DNA of 15,161 nt, from NCBI GenBank assembly GCA_964631255.1, contig CAZVWS010000050.1, forward strand, positions 1-15,161, written 5' to 3'. Below, one piece after another: positions 1-5,628 of this stretch; position 1 is the stretch's first letter, and every line of letters begins with the position of its first letter. The stretch is from JBGZFC01 sp964631255. GTDB lineage: Bacteria; Bacteroidota; Bacteroidia; Bacteroidales; Dysgonomonadaceae. Both the position numbers and the translations under genes were made by a program. Below the pieces are notes generated by a model, which did not search any database, was not told the origin of the DNA, and saw nothing but the letters and a program-made list of their open reading frames with translations.

Positions 1-4
1 CATT

Positions 5-34
5 TTGACCTGTTTTTTACAAAAAAACTGTCAA
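5..34. other. Nested inverted repeat at the window's left edge
   Basis: TTGAC at 5-9 pairs with GTCAA at 30-34. Inside it, GTTTTTT (12-18) pairs with AAAAAAC (22-28) around a 3-nt loop. Together this makes 12 base pairs with a 2-versus-1-nt interior loop. It could be the end of a terminator for a gene left of the window, or an operator-like palindrome. There is no clear T-tract after it on the plus strand, so its role is open. Confidence 0.4.
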
Positions 35-45
35 CCTATTTCAGG

Positions 46-102
46 ACAAGACACAAGACACCCATATCCCATATCCCAAATCCCAAATCCCAACTCCCAA
101 TT
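46..102. repeat. Heptamer tandem array (ACAAGAC x2, then CCCAWNT x6)
   Basis: Two perfect ACAAGAC units occupy 46-59. After one base come six 7-bp units at 61-102: CCCATAT, CCCATAT, CCCAAAT, CCCAAAT, CCCAACT, CCCAATT. All units are exactly seven bases long and share the CCCA core. This is non-coding sequence in the leader of the polysaccharide operon. It resembles in style the short tandemly repeated heptamers described in cyanobacteria (from memory), but sits in an apparently Bacteroidetes genome. Confidence 0.85.
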
Positions 103-111
103 CTTTTGTTC

Positions 112-139
112 TGTCATGTTGAATGAAGTGAAACATCTA
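112..139. repeat. Dispersed ATGTT/AACAT repeat element
   Basis: ATGTT (116-120) and AACAT (132-136) are inverted arms around an 11-nt centre, gaatgaagtga. The whole block strongly resembles a short interspersed element I recall from Bacteroidetes genomes, whose usual form has ATGCT/AGCAT arms. Both arms here carry the matching change, so pairing is kept, which suggests selection or copying as a hairpin. The family assignment is from memory and was not searched. Confidence 0.55.
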
Positions 140-143
140 TAAT

Positions 144-172
144 AAATTAAAAATTAAAAATTAAAAAATTAA
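144..172. repeat. AT-rich heptamer array (AAATTAA x3 plus one imperfect unit)
   Basis: Three perfect AAATTAA units run from 144 to 164. An 8-base variant with one extra A ends at 172. The period is again seven, the same as the C-rich arrays on either side. Its AT richness would favour DNA melting or bending, and it may overlap the promoter of the downstream operon, but I see no clear Bacteroidetes -33/-7 pair (TTTG and TAnnTTTG). Confidence 0.75.
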
Positions 173-196
173 TAGTTTGGGTTCAGGTCTAAAATT

Positions 197-224
197 CCCA
201 ACTCCCAAATCCCAATTCCCCAAT
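197..224. repeat. Second CCCA heptamer array just upstream of the first gene
   Basis: Units CCCAACT (197-203), CCCAAAT (204-210), CCCAATT (211-217) and CCCCAAT (218-224) repeat the motif of 61-102 and end ten bases before the chosen ATG at 234. TTCAGG at 182-187 also occurs at 40-45, before the first array. The two arrays may therefore be copies of one larger module. Confidence 0.8.
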
Positions 225-233
225 ATAATAATC

Positions 234-827
234 ATGTATCTATACGGTGCGGGTGGTCTCGCTAAATTGACCATCGACATACTTCTGTCTAACAACCAAA
301 CGGTTGACGGACTCTTTGATGATAACGACCAAAAAACAGAAATTTTGGGTTATCCTATTTACGAAACATCGCGTGTGCAATCGCCTGTCATTATAACGAT
401 TGGTAACAACAAAGTCCGGAAAATGATAGTGGAGAAATTAGTCGGTTTCGAGTTCGGAACAGCCATTCATCCATCGGCAGTTGTTTCCCGATTTGCCACC
501 ATTGGAATCGGTTCTATTATCATGCAAAACTCGGTGATCCAACCATCGAGCCAAGTAGGAAAACATTGTTTGGTTGCCGCTTCATCTACCGTGGACCACG
601 ATTGTGTGGTGGAAGATTTTGTACACCTGGCTCCCAACTCCATTTTGTGTGGCGACGTAACGGTGGGTACCGGCACTTGGGTTGGCGCGGGTTCTACCAT
701 CACGCAAGGGGTACGAATTGGAAAATGGTGCGTGATAGATGCCGGCTCAGTAGTTACCGAAAGCATACCGGACAATACACATATTATATCTGTGAAAAAT
801 AAAACAACAAATCAATTTGGAAAATAA
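234..827 (+). CDS. PglD-like sugar acetyltransferase (left-handed beta-helix)
   Basis: A 197-residue protein of the sialic acid O-acetyltransferase NeuD / PglD family, which transfers acetyl from acetyl-CoA to an amino group (or hydroxyl) of a nucleotide sugar in the cytoplasm. The N-terminus (MYLYGAGGLAK) is the small Rossmann-like domain that binds the sugar nucleotide; the commoner form is GASGHAK, so the family His is Leu here. From about residue 76 a hexapeptide-repeat helix follows (HPSAVV, GIGSIIMQNSVI, VGKHCLV, VGAGSTITQGVRIGKWCVI). His122 in the DHD motif matches the catalytic base of PglD. Length is normal. The frame is open up to a TTG at 177, but that would encode the heptamer repeats, so the ATG at 234, which starts the conserved domain, is preferred. 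The aminotransferase gene follows 19 bases later, as in bacillosamine-type pathways. The exact substrate cannot be read from sequence. Confidence 0.9.
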   Translation: MYLYGAGGLAKLTIDILLSNNQTVDGLFDDNDQKTEILGYPIYETSRVQSPVIITIGNNKVRKMIVEKLVGFEFGTAIHPSAVVSRFATIGIGSIIMQNSVIQPSSQVGKHCLVAASSTVDHDCVVEDFVHLAPNSILCGDVTVGTGTWVGAGSTITQGVRIGKWCVIDAGSVVTESIPDNTHIISVKNKTTNQFGK

Positions 828-846
828 ATAAATAGTAGTTTAAGAA

Positions 847-2052
847 ATGGAAAAGAAAAAAATTTGGCTCTCGCTCGCTCAAATGGGCGGTAACGAGCAA
901 AAGTTTGTACAAGAGGCATTCGATAGCAATTGGATAGCCCCACTTGGTCCAAACGTGAATGGTTTTGAGGAAGATTTGAACAACTACTTGAAACATGATT
1001 TACACACGGTTGCACTCAATTCGGGAACAGCCGCCATACATTTTGGACTTCTCTTGTTGGGTGTAGGTAGAGGCGATGAGGTTATTTGTCAGTCGTTTAC
1101 ATTTGTTGCATCTGCCAATCCCATCGTTTATTTAGGTGCTACTCCCGTGTTTGTGGATAGCGAACCGGATACTTGGAACATGTCGCCGCACTTTTTGCGC
1201 GAAGCCATTGAAGACCGAATTTCTAAAACCGGGAAGAAACCAAAAGCAATCATTCCCGTGCATCTGTATGGCATGCCTGCTAAGATGGATGAGATAATGG
1301 CAATAGCCAACGAATTTGAAATTCCCGTATTGGAAGATGCTGCCGAGGCGTTGGGCTCAAAATATAAAGGGCGTAAATGCGGAACATTTGGGCGATTTGC
1401 TTGTTTATCTTTCAACGGTAATAAAATAATTACCACATCGGGTGGGGGAGCATTGGTTTGCGACAACGCGGACGATGCCAAACGAACCCGACATTTTGCA
1501 ACGCAAGCGCGCGACGAAGCACCTTACTATCAGCACTCGGAAATTGGGTACAACTACCGAATGAGTAACGTGTGCGCCGGCATTGGCAGAGGACAGATGC
1601 AGGTGTTGGACGATTTTGTGGCACGCCGCCGTGCGATAAACTCTTATTACCAGGAGTATTTGAGCAATGCGGATGGTGTTGAAGTAAAAAACAGACCATC
1701 GGCAGATTACGATTCCAATTTTTGGTTAACATGTATCTTGATTGACGAACAAGTTGTAGGCAAAGATAAATATACCATCATGGAGGAGTTGGCAGAAAAG
1801 CAGATAGAGTCGCGTTTGTTGTGGAAACCGTTGCATTTGCAACCGGTGTATGCCGACAGCCCTTTCTATGGCGATGGCACAAGCGAAAAACTCTTCGAGT
1901 GCGGGTTGTGTTTGCCATCGGGTTCGTCGCTTAGTAACGACGATTTGTGTTATGTAATAAATAATTTGAAAGAGATTATCGACTTCACAATCAATTTGGA
2001 CGATTTGACACAAGACACGTTGATTTGCGATTGTGTGAAAAAATCATCGTGA
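847..2052 (+). CDS. DegT/DnrJ/EryC1/StrS-family PLP sugar aminotransferase (PglE-like)
   Basis: A 401-residue fold-type I PLP enzyme that would convert a 4-keto (or 3-keto) nucleotide sugar to the amino sugar, usually with glutamate as donor. Visible marks: NSGTAAIHFGL at about 58-68 (cofactor phosphate contact), HLYG at 139-142, EDAAEALG at 163-170 with Asp164 expected to hold the pyridine nitrogen, and FNGNKIITTSGGG around Lys193, the Schiff-base lysine. EIGYNYRMSNV near 232-242 is the usual family motif. The C-terminus runs about 20 residues past the conserved domain. With the PglD-like enzyme just upstream it fits amination then N-acetylation of a UDP-4-keto sugar, as in UDP-diacetylbacillosamine synthesis. 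The partner dehydratase and sugar-phosphate transferase are not in the window and may lie to its left. A perosamine-type or other amino sugar is equally possible. Confidence 0.95.
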   Translation: MEKKKIWLSLAQMGGNEQKFVQEAFDSNWIAPLGPNVNGFEEDLNNYLKHDLHTVALNSGTAAIHFGLLLLGVGRGDEVICQSFTFVASANPIVYLGATPVFVDSEPDTWNMSPHFLREAIEDRISKTGKKPKAIIPVHLYGMPAKMDEIMAIANEFEIPVLEDAAEALGSKYKGRKCGTFGRFACLSFNGNKIITTSGGGALVCDNADDAKRTRHFATQARDEAPYYQHSEIGYNYRMSNVCAGIGRGQMQVLDDFVARRRAINSYYQEYLSNADGVEVKNRPSADYDSNFWLTCILIDEQVVGKDKYTIMEELAEKQIESRLLWKPLHLQPVYADSPFYGDGTSEKLFECGLCLPSGSSLSNDDLCYVINNLKEIIDFTINLDDLTQDTLICDCVKKSS

Positions 2053-2056
2053 ATCC

Positions 2057-2068
2057 ATTCTTCGGAAT
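2057..2068 (+). other. Small UUCG tetraloop hairpin
   Basis: ATTC and GAAT pair around TTCG, giving a C(UUCG)G-closed loop directly after the aminotransferase stop. Only four base pairs form and there is no T-tract, so it is not a terminator by itself. The 58-base gap to the next gene shows nothing else but an AT-rich, A-rich leader. Confidence 0.25.
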
Positions 2069-2110
2069 ATCAATATAAAGTATTAAAAAATTAAATAGTT
2101 AATTAAAGAG

Positions 2111-2884
2111 ATGTATAGCAAATTATTTCCGATAGTACTTCTATCGATGTTGTTGTTGACAGGATGCAGTTCGTACAAGAACATTGCTTATATGCAAGAC
2201 AATAACGAGATTCAAGAACAGGTACACGCCGTTAGATACGAAACACGTATTATGCCTAACGACTTGCTTACCATTACCGTGAACGCGATTGATAAAGAAG
2301 CGGGAGAGCCGTTTAATTTGGTTTATCCTACGGGAAGCAATGTAGGCGGAGCACAAGCTTTGCAAAAATATTTGGTAGATAACAACGGGGAGATAAATTT
2401 TCCTACGGTTGGGATGATAAAAGTGCAGGGACTCACTCGTCGCGAAGCGGAGTCGCTGATTATTAATAAAATAGGGAGCAACTTCAAAGAGAAACCCATA
2501 GTGATAGTAACGTTGTCCGATTTCAAAATTTCGGTCATTGGTGAAGTGGTTCGTCCCGGCACCTATACAGTTGAAAACGAGAAAGTAAATATACTGCAAG
2601 CTCTCTCCTTGGCGGGCGATATGACCATTTACGGTATGCGCGAAAATGTGAAGATATTTAGAGAACATGCCGATGGCAGAAAAGAAGATATCGTGCTCAA
2701 TTTGAACGATAAAAATCTGATGTATTCGGAGTATTACTATCTGCAACAAAACGATGTTTTATATGTGCAACCCAATAAAGCTAAATCGCAAGGTTCAGAA
2801 ATTGGTTCTATGACCTCCCTGTTGGTTTCTACCGCATCCATCCTTATTTCTGTGGTTAGTTTAGTTTTCAATATAATAAAATAA
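2111..2884 (+). CDS. Wza-like polysaccharide export lipoprotein
   Basis: A 257-residue outer-membrane polysaccharide export protein. It would form the ring-shaped channel through which capsule or exopolysaccharide leaves the cell. Residues 1-18 are a lipoprotein signal peptide with lipobox LTGC, making Cys19 the lipidated residue. The poly-export domain starts near residue 48 (RIMPNDLLTITVNAID) and runs past GGAQALQKYLVDNNGEINFP. A SLBB-type domain follows (SVIGEVVRPGTYTVENEK), with NILQALSLAGDM. The last roughly 23 residues are hydrophobic (LLVSTASILISVVSLVFNIIK) and fit the C-terminal helix that makes the alpha-helical barrel in E. coli Wza. At 257 residues it is shorter than E. coli Wza (about 380), as is usual for Bacteroidetes members with fewer SLBB repeats. 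Its partner kinase follows after 172 bases. No start-deciding Shine-Dalgarno is seen; the A-rich leader is usual for the phylum. Confidence 0.93.
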   Translation: MYSKLFPIVLLSMLLLTGCSSYKNIAYMQDNNEIQEQVHAVRYETRIMPNDLLTITVNAIDKEAGEPFNLVYPTGSNVGGAQALQKYLVDNNGEINFPTVGMIKVQGLTRREAESLIINKIGSNFKEKPIVIVTLSDFKISVIGEVVRPGTYTVENEKVNILQALSLAGDMTIYGMRENVKIFREHADGRKEDIVLNLNDKNLMYSEYYYLQQNDVLYVQPNKAKSQGSEIGSMTSLLVSTASILISVVSLVFNIIK

Positions 2885-2938
2885 TATGATGATACTTCCA
2901 TGACCAAATCAAATTTTTGGAGATACAAGAGCGTGATT

Positions 2939-2958
2939 GTAAAGGAGGAAATATTTAC
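2939..2958 (+). promoter_or_regulatory. GGAGG in a short alternative hairpin
   Basis: AAAGGAGG at 2941-2948 is a perfect anti-16S-like sequence, yet no start codon lies at a working distance. GTAAA (2939-2943) can pair with TTTAC (2954-2958), putting GGAGG in the loop. This pairing uses the same TTTAC bases as the larger hairpin at 2948-3002, so the two folds exclude each other. A role is speculative. Confidence 0.3.
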
Positions 2959-3002
2959 CGGAGTGTCTGACAGATTACCTGTCTGACGCATGGAAATATT
3001 TC
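2948..3002 (+). promoter_or_regulatory. Long stem-loop between the export lipoprotein and kinase genes
   Basis: The RNA can fold into about 22 base pairs. The outer stem is AAATATTT (2949-2956) with AAATATTT (2994-3001), closed by G2948-C3002. Then CC (2958-2959) pairs with GG (2992-2993) and G2960 with U2991. GTGTC (2963-2967) pairs with GACGC (2985-2989) with one G-U. After a U-U mismatch, GACAG (2969-2973) pairs with CTGTC (2979-2983) around loop ATTAC. No T-tract follows, so it is not a standard terminator. It could set the relative expression of channel and kinase by pausing, RNA processing or protein binding. The rest of the 172-base gap (2885-3056) has no credible ORF or promoter. Confidence 0.6.
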
Positions 3003-3056
3003 AACGCAATTGTCTTTGTTCTTATGTCTTGGTTCATGGCTCTAAAATAAAAACAA

Positions 3057-5435
3057 ATGAAAGATTTAGACAAAAACTTACTGGATGTTGAATTGATAAA
3101 AGACCTGATAAACAGCGAAGAGGATAAAAAATCGATTGGCGATATACTCTTCCCTTACCTCATTCAGTGGAAATGGTTTGTTATATCGGTAGTGGCTGCT
3201 CTGTTGCTGGCTTTTATCTATTTGAGATATGCCGAGAAAATATATCAGGTAGGTTCATCGGTGATGTTGCGCGACCGCAGCGATAAAAACATGACTCCAA
3301 GCGGTTCTTCCCTTGCAGGTATGGAGATGTTTGGTACGGTGAGCAACGTAGATAATGAAATAGAGGTTATGCGCTCTAAATCATTGATAAAAACTACGGT
3401 AAACAATCTGAAACTACACACTTTGTACAATCGAAAAGGAAGGGTGAAAACCATCGACTTATACAAGGGAAGCCCAATTTTGGTTACCATGGCGCAAGAA
3501 GATTTGGACAAATTGAAAACGCCCGTCCAGCTCATTATCGAGATAAACAACGACAAATCGGTATCGGTGAGCCAAACCAACAATGGAAAACAAAATCCGG
3601 TGAAATTGAACACACTGCCGGCACTTTTTAAAACATCTGCCGGTAATGTTACCATATCGTTTAAAAACATAGATAGTCTTTTACTTATTGGAACACCTAT
3701 TCATGTGGAAATCAATCCAATATCGAGAGTTATCGGGTTGTATCGAAGCAAACTTTCTATTGCACCCACTTCCAAAACAACATCGGTGCTCAACCTCAAT
3801 CTGACTACTCCCGAACCCGAAAAAGGAGTCGATTTTCTCAACACCTTGGTCAATGTGTATAACGAGGATGCCATTGCCGACAAAAACAAAGAAGCCCTTA
3901 ACACCAAAGATTTTATTGACGAACGTATCGCGCTGATTGACCAAGAGTTGGGAGATGCCGAACGAAACGTGGAACGGTATAAGAAATCGCAGGGATTGAC
4001 CGATTTGCAAACAGATATGCAACTCTCTTTGCAAAGAGAAGGGCAATATGAGCAACGTTTGGTGGATGTGAGCACACAACTCAATTTGGTGGACTATTTG
4101 GATAAATATGTAAACGAGTTCGACAACAAAAACAAACTGGTGCCGAGCAACGTGGGAATTGAAGACCCAACGCTGATGGCAACCATCAACGAATACAACA
4201 AACAGGTGCTGGAACGCGAACGATTGTTGCGCACCAACTCCGAGAGCAATCCGGTAGTACAAAAGTTAGATGGTCAAATAGAGGCTTTGCAAGCTGCGGT
4301 AAGAGCATCTATCGGTAGTGTGAAACAGAGTTTAAAGATTTCTCGAAACGATGCGCAAAGACAGGTGAACCGCTTCAGAGGACAAGCCGGCATGGCTCCA
4401 ACCCAAGAACGTCAGTTTGCCGAAATTGCACGTGAACAGCAAATTAAATCGGCTCTATTTCTGAAACTTTTGGAAAAAAGAGAGGAGAACGCATTGGCTT
4501 TGTCTGCCTCGGTAAATAGTGCAAAAATATTGGACGAGGCATCCATCAACGGAAAAGTAGCTCCAAAACCAACCACTATTTTGATGGCTGCCTTGTTGTT
4601 GGGTATGCTAATCCCCGCAATGGTAATATTCTTGAAAGATTTGTTGCACTACAAAATTGAAAGTCGCAAAGATGTGGAAAGAATAACCAAATTGCCAATT
4701 TTGGGAGATATACCACGTGCCGAAGAGGATACTGTTGCTGTTACGGAAAATGAAAACAAAGAAGCGGATGAGGCATTCCGTATATTGCGCACCAATTTGT
4801 TATTCACTTTGGATAAAGATAAAAAAGTAATCATCGTAACTTCTACCGAGCCCAAAGAGGGTAAAACTTTTGTTTCGATAAATACAGCTATAAGTTTGGC
4901 TCTGTTGGGTAAAAAAGTGCTGTTGATGGGATTGGATTTGCGATTGCCAGAACTGTCTGAATATATTCATTTGGAATCGGATTTGGGCATGTCGCATTAT
5001 CTTGCCGGTTACGAAACAGATATCAACCGACTAATTCAACCTTCAAAAATAAATGATAATCTATTAGTTATTCCTTCCGGAAAAGTTCCACCCAATCCCT
5101 CGGAGCTTATCTCGAAAGAGTATTTAGATCAAGCAATTGAATCACTAAAAGAGCGATTCGATTATATCGTTATCGATTCTGCACCCGTTAGTTTGGTTAC
5201 AGATACTTTGATTGCGGCTCGCGTGGCAGATGCAACCATGTTTGTTTGTCGTGCCAACTATTCGCACCGTACCAATCTGCATTTCGCCAACGAATTGTAC
5301 AATAAGAAGAAATTACCAAATATGTCGTTGGTTGTTAATGATGTAACCAATTTCCAATATGGTTATGGCTATGGCAAAAAATATGGTTATGGCTATGGTT
5401 ACGGCAACACGAATAAGTCGAAAAAGAAAAAATAA
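3057..5435 (+). CDS. Wzc-like polysaccharide co-polymerase with tyrosine autokinase domain
   Basis: A 792-residue inner-membrane protein that works with the export lipoprotein to control chain length and export. Order: short cytoplasmic N-terminus, TM1 at about 38-57 (WKWFVISVVAALLLAFIYL), Wzz domain, long periplasmic coiled-coil region (about 270-450), GNVR-type segment (PTQERQFAEIAREQQIKSAL), TM2 at about 507-527 (preceded by PKPTT), then the BY-kinase. Walker A is TEPKEGKT (597-604, Lys603); Walker B is the VIDSAPV stretch with Asp707. Walker A' reads LLMGLDLR (622-629): the second Asp (627) is kept but the first is Gly625. I recall GLD(I/L)R as common in Bacteroidetes homologues, so it need not mean loss of activity. 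The tail has seven tyrosines (768-782) in YG repeats, then a lysine-rich end; this is the expected autophosphorylation cluster. Length is usual for a single-chain, proteobacterial-type Wzc. A terminator follows at 5461. Confidence 0.96.
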   Translation: MKDLDKNLLDVELIKDLINSEEDKKSIGDILFPYLIQWKWFVISVVAALLLAFIYLRYAEKIYQVGSSVMLRDRSDKNMTPSGSSLAGMEMFGTVSNVDNEIEVMRSKSLIKTTVNNLKLHTLYNRKGRVKTIDLYKGSPILVTMAQEDLDKLKTPVQLIIEINNDKSVSVSQTNNGKQNPVKLNTLPALFKTSAGNVTISFKNIDSLLLIGTPIHVEINPISRVIGLYRSKLSIAPTSKTTSVLNLNLTTPEPEKGVDFLNTLVNVYNEDAIADKNKEALNTKDFIDERIALIDQELGDAERNVERYKKSQGLTDLQTDMQLSLQREGQYEQRLVDVSTQLNLVDYLDKYVNEFDNKNKLVPSNVGIEDPTLMATINEYNKQVLERERLLRTNSESNPVVQKLDGQIEALQAAVRASIGSVKQSLKISRNDAQRQVNRFRGQAGMAPTQERQFAEIAREQQIKSALFLKLLEKREENALALSASVNSAKILDEASINGKVAPKPTTILMAALLLGMLIPAMVIFLKDLLHYKIESRKDVERITKLPILGDIPRAEEDTVAVTENENKEADEAFRILRTNLLFTLDKDKKVIIVTSTEPKEGKTFVSINTAISLALLGKKVLLMGLDLRLPELSEYIHLESDLGMSHYLAGYETDINRLIQPSKINDNLLVIPSGKVPPNPSELISKEYLDQAIESLKERFDYIVIDSAPVSLVTDTLIAARVADATMFVCRANYSHRTNLHFANELYNKKKLPNMSLVVNDVTNFQYGYGYGKKYGYGYGYGNTNKSKKKK
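5358..5405 (+). repeat. In-frame TATGGY tandem repeat coding the kinase tyrosine tail
   Basis: Hexamers TATGGT/TATGGC (last one TACGGC) occur three times, then AAAAAA, then four more times. The first 17 bases of the two blocks (5358-5374 and 5382-5398) are identical, so one looks copied from the other. They encode YGYGYG-KK-YGYGYGYG. Hexamer gain or loss would change the number of phosphorylatable tyrosines by one without breaking the frame. Confidence 0.8.
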
Positions 5436-5460
5436 AAACATTATTTTTACCCAAAAATCG

Positions 5461-5493
5461 GGGCTGATTCCAACTACGGAGTCAGCCCTTTTT
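5461..5493 (+). terminator. Intrinsic terminator of the polysaccharide operon
   Basis: GGGCTGATTCC (5461-5471) pairs with GGAGTCAGCCC (5478-5488), one G-U pair in 11, around loop AACTAC, followed by TTTTTCTTT. It begins 26 bases after the kinase stop codon. The AAAAA just before the stem could give weak activity on the other strand. Confidence 0.92.
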
Positions 5494-5564
5494 CTTTGTA
5501 GCTGCCGGATTTGAATATCACAAAGCGATTGGAAAAGTAAATCTTATCAGCGTACGGTACAAAA

Positions 5565-5601
5565 AAATAGGCTGCTCCATTATTTCCGGAGCAGCCTATT
5601 T
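5565..5601 (-). terminator. Intrinsic terminator of the rpo operon (after rpoC)
   Basis: AAATAGGCTGCTCC (5565-5578) pairs perfectly with GGAGCAGCCTATTT (5588-5601) over 14 bp with a 9-nt loop. On the minus strand the stem runs into seven T residues (the A run 5561-5567), 28 bases past the rpoC stop. On the plus strand it ends in TTTGCTTATT and could be a weaker back-up for the first terminator. Between the two hairpins (5494-5560) I see nothing recognisable. Confidence 0.92.
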
Positions 5602-5628
5602 GCTTATTGTCTTTTGAAAACCAAGTGT

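Noticed and set aside
46..224. CRISPR array
   Set aside because: The repeats are contiguous 7-mers with no spacers of regular length, and no cas gene is present.
177..233. TTG start adding 19 residues to the acetyltransferase
   Set aside because: The extension would encode the heptamer repeat region, and the conserved domain begins exactly at ATG 234.
467..775. Minus-strand open frame inside the acetyltransferase gene
   Set aside because: It overlaps a well-conserved gene in full and has no recognisable motif; it is a shadow of the coding frame.
2141..2749. 202-codon minus-strand open frame inside the export lipoprotein gene
   Set aside because: The plus-strand product has a clear lipobox and export domains; the antisense protein resembles nothing I know and has the composition of a shadow frame.
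3001..3056. Possible internal promoter before the kinase gene
   Set aside because: TATGTCTTG departs at two positions from TAnnTTTG and no well-spaced upstream TTTG was found.
2990..3109. Small plus-strand frame starting at ATG 2990 and overlapping the kinase start
   Set aside because: Its start is inside the hairpin, most of it overlaps the kinase gene in another frame, and it has no recognisable features.
4920..4943. Kinase inactive because of the Walker A' change
   Set aside because: Walker A lysine, the second A' Asp, Walker B Asp and the tyrosine tail are all present, and I recall the same variant in other Bacteroidetes proteins.
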